Positions 52,131 through 62,059 are shown, numbered from the stretch's first letter. The stretch is 64,000 nucleotides of DNA from Streptomyces sp. TRM68416 (GCF_014596915.1 NZ_JACVWU010000001.1:620001-684000), one strand, 5' to 3'. The notes: generated by a model from the letters alone, not told the origin. Translations and numbers: made by a program.

Positions 52131-52862
52131 ATGAGTTCTCGTCGTACGACGACCATCGCGGGATCGCTGGTTGCAGCATCTTTCTCGGCAGTGATGATCC
52201 TTCCGTTCACCGCCGCGGCAGACGAACCGGGACCGGCAAGCAGCAAGGGGGGAAAGGCCGTCGACGAGGCCCCGGCAGGCGTGAAACTGACCACGACACT
52301 GCCCGAGAAGATCTCGGTCGACAACAACTCGGAAGAGACGGCGATTACCGCCACGGTGAAGAACGAAGGGACCGAGGACAGCGGAAAGATCAATCTCCTG
52401 GTCGTCGGTTTCGATGGCCTTACAGTCAAGAATGTTCAAGGCTGTTCGGAAATCGCCAAGGGCGATCTACCGGAAGGATCGAACAGCGGTTTCAGTTGTC
52501 CCGTGGACAATCTGGCGGCGGGTGACTCCAAGTCGTATGACGTGGACGCGACTTACGACCTGAGCAAGACGGGGAAGATCTGCCTGCCCGTCCAGAGCGC
52601 CGACGGAAAGAAGACGTACTGGCAGCAGGGTCCGGTGCCGTTCGGTACGACGAACCCGTCGCCGAACGCCCCCGCCACCCCGCTGCTGCTGGGCACGGAC
52701 AACCAGCCGGTGGCGCCCGGCGGCGACGAGGACGAGTTGCCGAAGACCGGCGTCCTTCGCGATGTGCTCCCGCTGGGCGCGGCGGGCGCGGCTCTCATGT
52801 CGGCCGGTGTCGCCGGTCTGTGGTGGTCGTCGCTGCGGCGGCCGCGCCGACAGCAGGTCTGA
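52131..52862 (+). CDS. LPKTG-anchored surface protein
   Basis: 243 residues. An N-terminal signal peptide (SSRRTTTIAGSLVAASF to FTAAADE, cleavage near residue 33), a beta-rich domain with NNSEETAITATVKNEG and VDNLAAGDSKSYDVD, and a sorting signal: LPKTG, a hydrophobic span and RRPRRQQ at the end. A sortase should join it to peptidoglycan. Streptomycete chaplins use LAxTG, so LPKTG suggests another sortase class. AAGGGGG lies about 6 nt before the ATG. The region is richer in A/T than its neighbours. Confidence 0.85.
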   Translation: MSSRRTTTIAGSLVAASFSAVMILPFTAAADEPGPASSKGGKAVDEAPAGVKLTTTLPEKISVDNNSEETAITATVKNEGTEDSGKINLLVVGFDGLTVKNVQGCSEIAKGDLPEGSNSGFSCPVDNLAAGDSKSYDVDATYDLSKTGKICLPVQSADGKKTYWQQGPVPFGTTNPSPNAPATPLLLGTDNQPVAPGGDEDELPKTGVLRDVLPLGAAGAALMSAGVAGLWWSSLRRPRRQQV

Positions 52863-52896
52863 CAGGTCCGGCAGGTCTGACGCGCGCATACACAAG

Positions 52897-52931
52897 GGAG
52901 CGGGGCCGGGGGTGTCCCCCGGCCCCGCTCC
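52897..52931. terminator. Bidirectional terminator
   Basis: GGAGCGGGGCCGGGGG pairs perfectly (16 bp) with CCCCCGGCCCCGCTCC, loop TGT, between the convergent LPKTG and bioY genes. Confidence 0.9.
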
Positions 52932-52950
52932 TTCGTCTACCGCCGCGACC

Positions 52951-53532
52951 TCACCGGTTGACGTACTTCCAGGCGGCCGGCAGCAGGCCCATCGCCAGGG
53001 CCGCCTTGAGGGCGTCGCCGATCAGGAACGGGGTGAGGCCGGCCGCGACCGCCGCGGAGGCGGACATGCCGAGGTCCAGGGCGAGGTACGGGACGCCGAC
53101 GGCGTAGATGATCGCCTCGCCCAGCAGCATCGCGCCCGCCATGCGCCACACGGAGCGGTCGGCGCCGCGGCGGGCCAGGGCGCCGACGACCGCGGCGGCG
53201 AGGACCATGCCGAAGACGTAGCCGAGGGAGGGCGCGCTCACGCCGGAGGAGGCCTGGGCGAACCACGGCATGCCCGCCATGCCGGCGATCGCGTAGAGCG
53301 CGAGGGAGAGGAAGCCGCGGCCGGCGCCGAGCGTGGTGCCGACGAGCAGGGCGGCGAAGGTCTGGCCGGTCACCGGCACCGGGGAGCCCGGCACGGGCAC
53401 GGCGATCTGGGCGGCGAGGCCGGTGAGGGCGGCACCGCCCGCCACGAGCGCGATGTCGCGGACACGGGAGGCCGGGAGCAGGTCTGCGAGGACCTGGCCG
53501 GGGCGGGCGGGGGCGGCGACGGCGGTGCTCAT
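52951..53532 (-). CDS. bioY: Biotin transporter BioY
   Basis: 193 residues with six membrane segments. VPVTGQTFAALLVGTTLGAG and GGRG-like turns followed by a C-terminal DALKAALAMGLLPA match BioY, the S component of the ECF biotin transporter. No ATPase or EcfT partner is next to it, so it either works alone or shares a module encoded elsewhere. GGAG lies 5 nt before the ATG. Confidence 0.92.
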   Translation of the reverse strand: MSTAVAAPARPGQVLADLLPASRVRDIALVAGGAALTGLAAQIAVPVPGSPVPVTGQTFAALLVGTTLGAGRGFLSLALYAIAGMAGMPWFAQASSGVSAPSLGYVFGMVLAAAVVGALARRGADRSVWRMAGAMLLGEAIIYAVGVPYLALDLGMSASAAVAAGLTPFLIGDALKAALAMGLLPAAWKYVNR

Positions 53533-53884
53533 GGGGACTCCGCGGAGGTGTGGACAGGCTGGGACACGGTGACGCTATCCCGGCGCCCTCGCGTCGATCA
53601 CCGTCAGCGGTCGACAAAGGCTGGATCACCGGCTTGGTGGGCTCCGGACAAAGAGTGTGGGTTACACCGGGTAGGGCGTGATGCTGGTCACTGAGGTGGG
53701 GATGCGCGGGTCACCGACGGCCCGGTGGGCGGGTCTGTAGGTTCTCGCCAAACAGGCCCCGTGAAGGGTCCCGTACCCTGGGTGGCGTACCTGTCCGCAT
53801 ACTGGGCATCCTCGTCGCCTGAGCGGACAGGAAGCTCAGACTGTGGGCGTTTTTGCCCTCTCATGCATTGGACGAGCCGCGCCC
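53533..53884. other. 352-nt divergent region with a possible structured leader
   Basis: Between bioY and the permease gene. The 3' part, the permease leader, contains the 9-bp pair CCTGTCCGC/GCGGACAGG, an overlapping CTGAGC/GCTCAG stem and a GGGC-GTTTTT-GCCC element. No gene was seen. Confidence 0.55.
53790..53831 (+). promoter_or_regulatory. Inverted repeat in the permease leader
   Basis: CCTGTCCGC (53790-53798) and GCGGACAGG (53823-53831), 9 bp with a 24-nt loop, 54 nt before the permease ATG. It could be an attenuator, riboswitch part or operator; it matches no class I recognise. Confidence 0.4.
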
Positions 53885-55270
53885 ATGCCCAGCACCACAG
53901 TCGAGACGCCTGCGCAGCAGGACGACGACGTCTCCCTCTCCCACGGCCTCAAACAGCGCCACCTGTCGATGATCGCCCTCGGCGGGGTCATCGGCGCGGG
54001 CCTGTTCGTGGGCTCCGGCGCCGGTATCGCCGCCGCCGGCCCCTCGATCGTCCTCGCCTACGCCCTCTCCGGCCTCCTCGTGATGCTGGTGATGCGGATG
54101 CTCGGCGAGATGTCGGCCGCCTATCCGTCCTCCGGCTCCTTCTCGGCGCACGCCGAGCGGGCCATCGGCCCCTGGGCGGGCTTCACCGCGGGCTGGTCGT
54201 TCTGGGTCCTGCTGTGCACGGCCGTGGGCCTGGAGGGCATCGGCGCCGCGAAGATCGTCACCGGCTGGCTGCCGGGCACGCCCGAGTGGGCGTGGGTGGC
54301 CCTGTTCATGGTCGTGTTCTGCGCCACCAACCTCGCGGCGGTGAAGAACTTCGGCGAGTTCGAGTTCTGGTTCGCGGCGCTGAAGGTCGGCGCGATCACC
54401 CTGTTCCTGGTCCTCGGCGGCCTGGCCATCTTCGGTCTCCTGCCCGGCACGGACTCCCCCGGCACGAGCCACCTCACCGACTTCCTGCCCAACGGCGGCG
54501 AGGGCCTGGTCATCGGCCTGCTCGCGTCCGTCTTCGCCTACGGCGGCATGGAGACGGTCACCATCGCGGCGGCCGAGTCGGAGAACCCGGTCAAGGGCGT
54601 GGCGAGCGCGGTCCGCACGGCGATGTGGCGCATCGCGCTGTTCTACATCGGCTCGATGGCCGTCATCGTGACCCTGGTCCCGTGGGATTCCAAGGAGGTC
54701 GTCGAGAAGGGCCCGTACGTCGCCGCCCTCGACGAGCTCGGCATCCCCGGCGCCGGTCAGCTGATGAACGTCGTCGTCCTGGTCGCCCTGCTGTCCGCGA
54801 TGAACGCCAACATCTACGGCTCCTCCCGCATCGCCTACTCCCTGGTCCAGCGCGGCCAGGGCCCGAAGGCGCTGGGCCGGGTCTCCGCCGGGGTGCCGCG
54901 CATCGCGGTGCTGGCCTCCTCGGTGTTCGGCTTCGCGTGCGTGCTGCTCAGCTACTGGCGGCCGGACGACGTCTTCAGCTGGCTGCTGAACATGATCGGC
55001 GCGGTGATCCTCGTCGTCTGGATCTTCATCGCCGTCTCCCAGCTGCGGCTGCGCGCCCGTCTGGAGCGCGAGGCGCCGGAGAAGCTGACCGTGCGCATGT
55101 GGGCGTTCCCAGTGCTGACCTGGGTCGCGCTGGCCGGCATGGCGACGATCTTCGTCCTGATGGCCCGTGAGCCGGACACCCGGGTGCAGTTGTACTCGAC
55201 CGGCGCGATGACGCTGTTCCTGGCGGCCGTCGGGTACGCGTGGCAGCGGGCGCGGGCCAAGGCCGCCTGA
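53885..55270 (+). CDS. APC-family amino acid permease
   Basis: 461 residues with twelve membrane segments. [22 protein letters not shown] at the start is the amino acid/GABA permease (AAT subfamily) signature; [19 protein letters not shown] follows near residue 220. It imports an amino acid with protons. ATG at 53885 ([10 protein letters not shown]) is chosen; the in-frame extension to 53843 is less likely. It ends in front of a terminator before sodF. The substrate cannot be set from sequence. Confidence 0.9.
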   Translation: MPSTTVETPAQQDDDVSLSHGLKQRHLSMIALGGVIGAGLFVGSGAGIAAAGPSIVLAYALSGLLVMLVMRMLGEMSAAYPSSGSFSAHAERAIGPWAGFTAGWSFWVLLCTAVGLEGIGAAKIVTGWLPGTPEWAWVALFMVVFCATNLAAVKNFGEFEFWFAALKVGAITLFLVLGGLAIFGLLPGTDSPGTSHLTDFLPNGGEGLVIGLLASVFAYGGMETVTIAAAESENPVKGVASAVRTAMWRIALFYIGSMAVIVTLVPWDSKEVVEKGPYVAALDELGIPGAGQLMNVVVLVALLSAMNANIYGSSRIAYSLVQRGQGPKALGRVSAGVPRIAVLASSVFGFACVLLSYWRPDDVFSWLLNMIGAVILVVWIFIAVSQLRLRARLEREAPEKLTVRMWAFPVLTWVALAGMATIFVLMAREPDTRVQLYSTGAMTLFLAAVGYAWQRARAKAA

Positions 55271-55291
55271 CGCCCCCTCCCCCGACCGCCG

Positions 55292-55322
55292 GAAGGCCCC
55301 CGCGAGACATGCGGGGGCCTTC
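55292..55322 (+). terminator. Terminator of the permease gene
   Basis: GAAGGCCCCCGC/GCGGGGGCCTTC, 12 bp with a 7-nt loop, 22 nt after the stop. Confidence 0.85.
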
Positions 55323-55361
55323 TTCGTTGCCCGGGCGACCCTTTTTGCTGCTAGTGTGCAG

Positions 55362-55378
55362 TTGCAAGCTCTTTGCAA
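55362..55378. promoter_or_regulatory. Nur box upstream of sodF
   Basis: TTGCAA-GCTCT-TTGCAA matches the published Nur motif TTGCAA-N5-TTGCAA exactly. It lies 24 nt before the sodF ATG, directly after a possible -10 (TAGTGT at 55352), where a nickel-loaded repressor would block transcription. Confidence 0.8.
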
Positions 55379-55401
55379 TAAGAGGTCGGAGGGGACCTGT
55401 C

Positions 55402-56043
55402 ATGCCCGTCTACACGCTTCCTGAACTGCCGTACGACTACTCCGCGCTCGCGCCCGTGATCAGCCCCGAGATCATCGAGCTGCACCACGACAAGCACCAC
55501 GCGGCGTATGTGAAGGGGGCCAACGACACTCTGGAGCAGCTCGCCGAGGCGCGGGACAAGGAGCAGTGGGGGTCGATCAACGGGCTGGAGAAGAACCTGG
55601 CCTTCCATCTGTCCGGGCACATCCTGCACTCGATCTACTGGCAGAACATGACCGGCGACGGCGGCGGCGAGCCGCTGGCCGCCGACGGGGTCGGCGAGCT
55701 GGCCGACGCGATCACCGAGTCCTTCGGATCGTTCGCGGGCTTCAAGGCCCAGCTGACCAAGGCCTCCGCGACGACGCAGGGTTCGGGCTGGGGTGTTCTC
55801 GCCTACGAGCCGCTGAGCGGACGGCTCGTCGTGGAGCAGGTCTACGACCACCAGGGCAACGTAGGGCAGGGCTCGGTGCCGATCCTCGTGTTCGACGCCT
55901 GGGAGCACGCCTTCTACCTCCAGTACAAGAACCAGAAGGTCGACTTCATCGAGGCGATGTGGCAGGTCGTCAACTGGCAGGACGTGGCCCGGCGTTACGA
56001 GGCCGCCAAGTCCCGCGCGGACGTGCTGCTGCTGGCGCCCTGA
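55402..56043 (+). CDS. sodF: Iron superoxide dismutase
   Basis: 213 residues. [41 protein letters not shown] and [11 protein letters not shown] contain the three His and one Asp metal ligands of Fe/Mn superoxide dismutases; the sequence is of the SodF1 type of streptomycetes. It removes superoxide. GGAGGGG lies 8 nt upstream of the ATG. In S. coelicolor sodF is repressed by Nur with nickel, and a small RNA from sodN mRNA pairs with its 5' end; the box here fits the former. Confidence 0.97.
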   Translation: MPVYTLPELPYDYSALAPVISPEIIELHHDKHHAAYVKGANDTLEQLAEARDKEQWGSINGLEKNLAFHLSGHILHSIYWQNMTGDGGGEPLAADGVGELADAITESFGSFAGFKAQLTKASATTQGSGWGVLAYEPLSGRLVVEQVYDHQGNVGQGSVPILVFDAWEHAFYLQYKNQKVDFIEAMWQVVNWQDVARRYEAAKSRADVLLLAP

Positions 56044-56105
56044 CCCTCTGAGACGCCCTGCCTCGTGATCGTCTTCTCACCTTTCACGCGGGCAGGCGGA
56101 ATGAG

Positions 56106-56142
56106 GGAAGCCCCCGCGAGGACGTGACTCGCGGGGGCTTCC
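56106..56142 (+). terminator. Terminator of sodF
   Basis: GGAAGCCCCCGCGAG/CTCGCGGGGGCTTCC, a perfect 15-bp stem with a 7-nt loop, 62 nt after the stop. Confidence 0.85.
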
Positions 56143-56165
56143 TGGTCCGTACGGGCGTCCGCCGA

Positions 56166-56255
56166 GCGCTCCGCTGGAAGTACGGCGATGGACCGTCAGT
56201 CGTCTGCGGCACCACAGTGGCTGGTCGCGCAGTTCCCCGCGCCCCTTCAGGGCGC
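56166..56255. repeat. Dispersed intergenic repeat, copy 3
   Basis: Starts GCGCTCCGCTGGA and ends with GTGGCTGGTCGCGCAGTTCC, CCGCGCCCCTTCAGGGCGCT. Shared with 44206-44323 and partly with 40070-40103; between convergent stops. Confidence 0.65.
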
Positions 56256-56287
56256 TACCCCGCCGCAGTGAACTTCGCCCGGCCCGC

Positions 56288-57061
56288 TCAGGGCTTGCGG
56301 GCCAGGCCGCCGTGCTGGCCGATCGGGGCCGGGTGCTCCTCCTCCGGGCGCCACAGCGGGACCGAGACGACGCCCGGCTCCACCAGGTCCAGGCCCTCGA
56401 AGTAGGCCTCGATCTGGTCCACCGGGCGCAGGAAGTAGGGGACGGCGCCGGTCTCGTTGTAGGCGTCCTGGGCCTCCTCGTAGACCGGGTCGGTGCCGCG
56501 GGAGCCGTCGTTGACGCACAGGTAGCTGCCGGAGGGCAGGCCCGCCAGCAGCCTGCGGACCAGGTCGCGGGCCTCGGCGTGGTCGGGCACATGGCCCAGG
56601 ATGCCGCTGAGGATCAGGGCGGTGGGTTGCGTGAGGTCCAGTGTCCTGCCCGCCGCCTCGATGATCCGCTCGGGCTCGTAGAGGCTCAGGTCCTCGTACG
56701 CCGTGACGCCCTCCGGGGTGGAGGTGAGCAGGGCGCGGGCGTGTGCCAGGACCAGCGGGTCGTTGTCGACGTAGACGACCCTCGACTCGGGGGCGAGGCG
56801 CTGGGCGACCTCGTGGGTGTTGTCGACGGTGGGCAGGCCCGTGCCGACGTCCAGGAACTGGCGGATGCCCGCCTCCTGCACCAGGTACCGGATGCTGCGG
56901 CCCAGGAAGGCCCGGCTGCTGCGGGCGATGGTGACGATGCCGGGGAAGACGGCGGTGTAGGCGTCGCCGGCCGCCTCGTCGACGGGGTAGTTGTCCTTGC
57001 CGCCGAGCCAGTAGTTCCAGATCCGCGCCGAGTGCGGTACCGAGGTGTCGATCTCCGTCAT
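56288..57061 (-). CDS. DUF574-type SAM-dependent methyltransferase
   Basis: 257 residues. The opening PHSARIWNYWLGGKDNYPVDEAAG is the hallmark of this actinobacterial family; FLDVGTGLPT near residue 68 binds SAM and VVYVDNDPLVLAHA contains the acidic residue at the end of the second strand. Many paralogues occur per genome; some are controlled by WhiB/BldC-type regulators or have developmental roles, but substrates are mostly unknown. Not linked to other genes. Confidence 0.85.
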   Translation of the reverse strand: MTEIDTSVPHSARIWNYWLGGKDNYPVDEAAGDAYTAVFPGIVTIARSSRAFLGRSIRYLVQEAGIRQFLDVGTGLPTVDNTHEVAQRLAPESRVVYVDNDPLVLAHARALLTSTPEGVTAYEDLSLYEPERIIEAAGRTLDLTQPTALILSGILGHVPDHAEARDLVRRLLAGLPSGSYLCVNDGSRGTDPVYEEAQDAYNETGAVPYFLRPVDQIEAYFEGLDLVEPGVVSVPLWRPEEEHPAPIGQHGGLARKP

Positions 57062-57236
57062 GTGCCCATGGTGCTACGGGCGGTCGGGCTCGCAAGGCAG
57101 ATTGCGGGACACGGGTGCGTGGATCCGTCGGATTTCACGCCGGAACCGAGTTTCGGGATGGCCGCCTCCCCGGCCCCGCGGGCTCGTATGCTCGCGGGGC
57201 CGGGGGGTTCGCCCCCTGCAGAGGGAGGTGTGCGCC

Positions 57237-57434
57237 GTGGTCGTACGTTGCCCGAACTGCGGTGGTCCGCTGCAGAAGTTCCGCAAGCTCTCCAAGGCCG
57301 AGCAGGACTACGTCGCACAGACCAAGCAAGTGTCGGATCCCGGCGCCTACCAGCGCTGCACGGGCAACGACGGGGCCTGTCGCCGCTTCCAGCGGTGGAG
57401 CAACTGGCGGGACGGCGGCGACTTCCCCGTGTAG
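57237..57434 (+). CDS. Small Cys-rich protein
   Basis: 65 residues from GTG at 57237, with GAGGGAGG ending 8 nt upstream. CPNCGGP at the start plus later Cys residues (RCTGNDGACRRFQRW) suggest a zinc ribbon that may bind nucleic acid. The basic, aromatic C-terminus (FQRWSNWRDGG) fits that idea. Longer in-frame readings lack the ribosome binding site. Function unknown. Confidence 0.7.
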   Translation: MVVRCPNCGGPLQKFRKLSKAEQDYVAQTKQVSDPGAYQRCTGNDGACRRFQRWSNWRDGGDFPV

Positions 57435-57455
57435 CGGGACTCCCGTGCGGAGGGA

Positions 57456-58094
57456 CTACAGGTTGCTGAAGTCCGGCCCCTTGGTACGGGTGCGCTTGAT
57501 CTCGTAGAAGCCGGGTACGGAGGCCACCGCGAGCGTGCCGTCCCAGAGCTTGGCCGCCTCCTCGCCCTGGGGGGCCGGGGTGACGACCGGGCCGAAGAAG
57601 GCTATCTGCTCGCCGTCGGCGCCGGGGACCGCGATGACCGGGGTGCCGACCTCCTGGCCGACCTTGTCGATGCCCTCCTTGTGGGAGGCGCGCAGTTGCG
57701 GCTCGTACGGGGTGGAGTCCCAGTGGTCCATCAGGGACTCGGGCAGGCCCACGTCCTTCAGCGCGGCGGCGACCACCGACTTCTCCGGGCCCTCGCCCTG
57801 GTTGTGGATGCGGGTGCCGAGCGCGGTGTAGAGGTCGCCGAGCACCTCCGCGCCGTGCTCCTCCTGCGCCGCCGCGACGACCCGGACCGGGCCCCACGCC
57901 TTGGTCCGGAGCATCTCCTGGTACTCCTCGGGCAGCTCGTCGATCTTGTCCTCGTTGAGGACGGCGAGGCTCATCACATGCCAGCGGACCTCGATGTCCC
58001 GCACCTTCTCCACCTCCAGCACCCAGCGCGAGGTCATCCAGGCCCAGGGGCACAGAGGGTCGAACCAGAAGTCGACGGGCGTCTTGTCCGACAT
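57456..58094 (-). CDS. DsbA-fold oxidoreductase, Rv2466c (mycothiol-dependent nitroreductase) family
   Basis: 212 residues. [18 protein letters not shown] carries the thioredoxin-type active site with one Cys (CPWA); the mycobacterial Rv2466c has CPWC. The cis-Pro loop is [10 protein letters not shown]. Members use mycothiol to reduce disulfides or nitro compounds in the cytoplasm; no signal peptide is seen. With a single Cys it may follow a monothiol mechanism. AAGGAG lies 5 nt before the ATG. Divergent from pepN. Confidence 0.85.
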   Translation of the reverse strand: MSDKTPVDFWFDPLCPWAWMTSRWVLEVEKVRDIEVRWHVMSLAVLNEDKIDELPEEYQEMLRTKAWGPVRVVAAAQEEHGAEVLGDLYTALGTRIHNQGEGPEKSVVAAALKDVGLPESLMDHWDSTPYEPQLRASHKEGIDKVGQEVGTPVIAVPGADGEQIAFFGPVVTPAPQGEEAAKLWDGTLAVASVPGFYEIKRTRTKGPDFSNL

Positions 58095-58229
58095 GTCTCT
58101 CCTTGTGAAGGAACCGTTTCTCCGGGAACACCGGCGCCGGTCGCAGCCATTCCCGCTGCCGCCTGTCAGGAGCACATGGCAGTATCGGCCCTGTCCGCAT
58201 TGTGAACGCCGTCCGAGGGAGTACCGTCC

Positions 58230-60815
58230 GTGCCCGGTGAGAACCTGTCCCGCGAGGAAGCCCGGGAGCGGGCCGCCCTGTTGTCCGTCGACGCGTACGA
58301 GGTGTCCCTCGACCTGCGTTCGGCGGTGGGAGAGACGGGGGCCGAGCCGCGTACCTTCCGCTCCGTCACCACCCTGCGCTTCCGCTGCGCGGAGCCCGGC
58401 GCGGCGAGCTTCGCCGACCTGATCGCGCCGAGCGTCACCTCCGTCTCCCTCAACGGCAAGGACCTCGACCCCGGCGAGGTCTTCGACGGCTCCCGGATCC
58501 TCCTGGAGGACCTCGCCGCCGACAACGAGCTGGTCGTCGACGCCCAGTGCGCCTACTCCCGCACCGGCGAGGGCATGCACCGCTTCGTCGACCCGGAGGA
58601 CGGCGAGGTGTACCTGTACACCCAGTACGAACCGGCCGACTCCCGACGGGTGTTCGCCAACTTCGAGCAGCCGGACCTCAAGGCGCCGTTCCGCTTCGAG
58701 GTGCGGGCGCCCGAGGGCTGGACGGTGTGGAGCAACGGCGTGGGCACGCTCACCGACGGGGTGTGGCGGTTCGCGGAGACGAAGCCGATCTCGACGTACA
58801 TCACCTGCGTCGTGGCCGGGCCGTACCACTATGTGACGGACTCCTACTCCCGCACCTTCGACGACGGTACGACGCTGGAGATCCCGCTCGGCGCCCTGTG
58901 CCGCAAGGGCCTGGCGCCGCACTTCGACGCCGACGACGTGTTCCTGGTCACCAAGCAGGGCCTGGACTTCTTCCACGACCACTTCGACTACCCGTACCCG
59001 TTCGGGAAGTACGACCAGGCGTTCGTGCCGGAGTACAACCTCGGCGCGATGGAGAACCCGGGTCTGGTGACCTTCCGGGAGGAGTACATCTTCCGCGGCA
59101 AGGTGACGCAGACGTCCTACGAGGCGCGGGCGAACGTCATCCTGCACGAGATGGCGCACATGTGGTTCGGCGACCTGGTCACCATGGTGTGGTGGGACGA
59201 CCTGTGGCTGAAGGAGTCCTTCGCGGACTTCATGGGCACCTTCGCCAACGTCGGCGCGACCCGCTTCACGGACGCCTGGATCACCTTCGCCAACCGCCGC
59301 AAGGCCTGGGCCTACCGCGCCGACCAACTGCCCTCCACGCACCCGATCACGGCCGACATCCGCGACCTGCAGGACGCCAAGCTCAACTTCGACGGCATCA
59401 CCTACGCCAAGGGCGCGTCCGTGTTGAAGCAGCTGGTCGCGTACGTCGGCCAGGACGCGTTCCTGGAGGGCGCGCGGCGCTACTTCAAGCGGCACGCCTA
59501 CGGCAACACGCGCCTGGGCGACCTGCTGTCGGTGCTCGGCGAGACCAGTGGCCGGGACATGGCCGCGTGGGCCCGGTCCTGGCTCCAGACTGCCGGCGTC
59601 AACTCGCTGACCCCGCAGGTGCTGCTGGACGCCGAGGGCCGTATCGACGAGCTGGCGGTCGTGCAGGAAGCCGCCGAGTCGCACCCCGAGCTGCGCCCGC
59701 ACCGGATCGCGGTGGGCCTGTACCGGCGGACCGGCGGCGCGCTGGAGCGGTACGCGCGCGCCGAGGTGGACGTCCACGAGCCGCGTACGGTCGTGGCCGA
59801 GCTGGCCGGGGCCGAGGCGCCGGAGCTGGTGCTGGTCAACGACGACGACCTGACGTACTGCAAGACCCGCTTCGACGAGACCTCGCTGGCCACGCTGCGC
59901 TCCGCCCTCGGTGAGCTCACCGACCCGCTGGCCCGTGCGCTGTGCTGGTCGGCGCTGTGGAACATGACGCGGGACGCGCTGCTGCCGGCACGGGACTTCG
60001 TGGACCTGGTGGTGCGGTTCGCCGGGCGCGAGTCCGACATCGGCGTGCTGCAGATGCTGCACGCCTGGGCCGATTCCGCGCTCGTCCACTACGTGGCGCC
60101 CGAGTGGCGCGAGCGGGGCGGTGCGCTGCTGGCCGAGAGCGCGGAGCGCGAGCTGCGGGCCGCCGAGCCGGGCAGCGAGCACCAGTTGGCGTGGGCGCGG
60201 TTCTTCGCGCGGACGGTCGGCGACGAGACCGGCTTCCGGCTGCTGCGGGAACTGCTGGACGGTACGACGGCGATCGAGGGCCTGGCCGTCGACCAGGAGC
60301 TGCGCTGGGCGTTCCTGGACGCGCTCGCCGAGCACGGCTTCGCCGACGAGAAGGTGCTGGAGGCCGAGCTGGCCCGGGACGACACCGCCTCCGGCAAGCG
60401 CCACCAGGTGCGCTGTCTGGCCGCCCGTCCGTCGGCGGCGGTGAAGGCGCAGGCCTGGGCGCAGGTGGTGGAGTCGGACGCGCTGTCCAACGCCCTGGTC
60501 GGGGCGACGATCGCGGGCTTCGCCCGGTCCTCCCAGCGGGAGCTGCTCGCGCCGTACGCGGAGAAGTACTTCGCCGCGATCGAGCGCCTGTGGGACGAGC
60601 GGTCCATCCAGATCGGGATGGACGTGGTCAGCGGTCTGTTCCCGGCCTACCGGGACTCCCCGGCGACGCTGGAGGCGACGGACGCCTGGCTCTCCGCCCA
60701 CGAGGACGCCCCGCCGGCGCTGCGGCGGCTGGTACTGGAGGCGCGGGACGACCTGGCGCGGTCGCTGCGGGGTCAGGCGTGCGACGCGGCGGCCACCCGC
60801 GCCGAGAAGGGCTGA
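58230..60815 (+). CDS. pepN: Aminopeptidase N, M1 family
   Basis: 861 residues, of typical length. GAMENPG near residue 273 is the exopeptidase motif; [20 protein letters not shown] near 307 has the HExxH zinc site, and the glutamate of LKESFADF is the third ligand. The long C-terminal half is the helical ERAP1-like domain. It removes N-terminal residues from peptides in the cytoplasm. The GTG start has GAGGGAG 8 nt upstream. Terminator 59 nt after the stop. Confidence 0.97.
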   Translation: MPGENLSREEARERAALLSVDAYEVSLDLRSAVGETGAEPRTFRSVTTLRFRCAEPGAASFADLIAPSVTSVSLNGKDLDPGEVFDGSRILLEDLAADNELVVDAQCAYSRTGEGMHRFVDPEDGEVYLYTQYEPADSRRVFANFEQPDLKAPFRFEVRAPEGWTVWSNGVGTLTDGVWRFAETKPISTYITCVVAGPYHYVTDSYSRTFDDGTTLEIPLGALCRKGLAPHFDADDVFLVTKQGLDFFHDHFDYPYPFGKYDQAFVPEYNLGAMENPGLVTFREEYIFRGKVTQTSYEARANVILHEMAHMWFGDLVTMVWWDDLWLKESFADFMGTFANVGATRFTDAWITFANRRKAWAYRADQLPSTHPITADIRDLQDAKLNFDGITYAKGASVLKQLVAYVGQDAFLEGARRYFKRHAYGNTRLGDLLSVLGETSGRDMAAWARSWLQTAGVNSLTPQVLLDAEGRIDELAVVQEAAESHPELRPHRIAVGLYRRTGGALERYARAEVDVHEPRTVVAELAGAEAPELVLVNDDDLTYCKTRFDETSLATLRSALGELTDPLARALCWSALWNMTRDALLPARDFVDLVVRFAGRESDIGVLQMLHAWADSALVHYVAPEWRERGGALLAESAERELRAAEPGSEHQLAWARFFARTVGDETGFRLLRELLDGTTAIEGLAVDQELRWAFLDALAEHGFADEKVLEAELARDDTASGKRHQVRCLAARPSAAVKAQAWAQVVESDALSNALVGATIAGFARSSQRELLAPYAEKYFAAIERLWDERSIQIGMDVVSGLFPAYRDSPATLEATDAWLSAHEDAPPALRRLVLEARDDLARSLRGQACDAAATRAEKG

Positions 60816-60874
60816 TCATTGGCCTTGGCCTAGCCCCTCCGTGACCGTTACGGAATTCAGGCAATAGCAGCCGT

Positions 60875-60910
60875 AACCCCTGGTCCAACCCGAACGGACC
60901 AGGGGTTTTC
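60875..60910 (+). terminator. Terminator of pepN
   Basis: AACCCCTGGTCC/GGACCAGGGGTT, 12 bp with a 9-nt loop, followed by TTTT. Confidence 0.9.
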
Positions 60911-61021
60911 CGCGCCTACTCGGCATCCGAACATCCGTCCTTTAGGACGAGCTTGTCCGGTTTTGTCGACGGGCGTGTAACAGCGGTTAAGGGGCGGATC
61001 GGTCGCGGGAATGGCAGGGTC

Positions 61022-62059
61022 ATGAACCACAACACCCCGCTCTCCCCCCGCCCCCTCCACCACCTCGCCGACGTCCGGCGGCGCGTACTGACGGCCGCTC
61101 AGCTGCGGGCGCACGGTGTCTCGGCCGCCGAAACGAACGAGCAGTGCCGGGCCGGCGGCCCCTGGCAGCAGATCCTGCCGGGCGTCTTCCTGCTCCACCC
61201 GGGCCCGCCGACCAGCGAGGAGCGGCTGCACGCGGTGCTGTTGTTCGCGGCACGGGAGCGGAACGCCGGGGTGCCCGCGCAGCCCGGCGCGGAGGAGCCG
61301 CACCGGCCGCTGTACACCGAGGCGATGATCACCGGGCTGGCGGCGCTGACCCTGCACGGCTTCTCCGCCACGCCCCCGCTGACCGCCCTGGACTCGATCG
61401 ACGTCCTGGTCCCGCGGCTGCGCCGGCTCCGCTCCACCGGCTGCGCCCGTATCGTCCGCACGGCGTCCCTTCCGGCCCCCGAGCAGGTGACCGGCCTCCC
61501 GGTCGCCCCGGTGCCGCGCGCCCTGGCCGACGCGGTCGCCGAACTCTCGGACGCGGGCGCCGTACGCCGCCTGCTGACCGAGGCCGTGCGCGGCGGCCAC
61601 TGCGAACCGGCGGCAGTGGTACGGGAGTTGAACCAGGCGAAGCTGCTCAGCCGCCCGCACGTGGTGGACGCGGTGGACTCCCTGCTGGCCGAGGGGCGGG
61701 CGATCGCGGAGGACCGCCTGTACGCGATGGTCCGCGAGCACGGGCTGCCCGACCCGGTCTGGAACGTCGACCTGCGGCTGCCCGGCGGCCCGCACCTCGG
61801 CGGCCTCGACGCCTACTGGCCGGAGCACGCGGTGGCCGTGGAACTGGACACCCGCGCGCCCCGCCAGGACGAGGACGCGCTGTGGTCGGAGTACGCCCGC
61901 AAGCGCGAGCACCTGGAGCGGCTCGGCATCACGGTCGTGTACATCACGCCCAAGAAGCTGCGGGACGCGCTGGAACAGCAGGCGGCCGTGGTCCGTACGG
62001 CCCTGATGGCGTCGACGGACCGCGATCCGGCCGCGTATGTCGTGGTGCTTCCCCGGTAG
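61022..62059 (+). CDS. AbiEi-like winged-helix protein with nuclease-like C-terminus
   Basis: 345 residues. Residues about 10-80 (RRRVLTAAQLRAHGVSAAET, then a QILPGVFLLHPG strand) resemble the AbiEi antitoxin winged helix. The middle has the antitoxin-type layout of a DNA-binding or dimerisation region. The C-terminal 110 residues have LDAYWPEHAVAVELD, then a YARKREHLERLGITVVYITP strand, like the D-ExD core of Vsr/DUF559 PD-(D/E)xK nucleases. No toxin of the AbiEii type follows. ATG at 61022 is the first start after a stretch with no protein-like sequence. Role unknown; nuclease activity is inference. Confidence 0.65.
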   Translation: MNHNTPLSPRPLHHLADVRRRVLTAAQLRAHGVSAAETNEQCRAGGPWQQILPGVFLLHPGPPTSEERLHAVLLFAARERNAGVPAQPGAEEPHRPLYTEAMITGLAALTLHGFSATPPLTALDSIDVLVPRLRRLRSTGCARIVRTASLPAPEQVTGLPVAPVPRALADAVAELSDAGAVRRLLTEAVRGGHCEPAAVVRELNQAKLLSRPHVVDAVDSLLAEGRAIAEDRLYAMVREHGLPDPVWNVDLRLPGGPHLGGLDAYWPEHAVAVELDTRAPRQDEDALWSEYARKREHLERLGITVVYITPKKLRDALEQQAAVVRTALMASTDRDPAAYVVVLPR

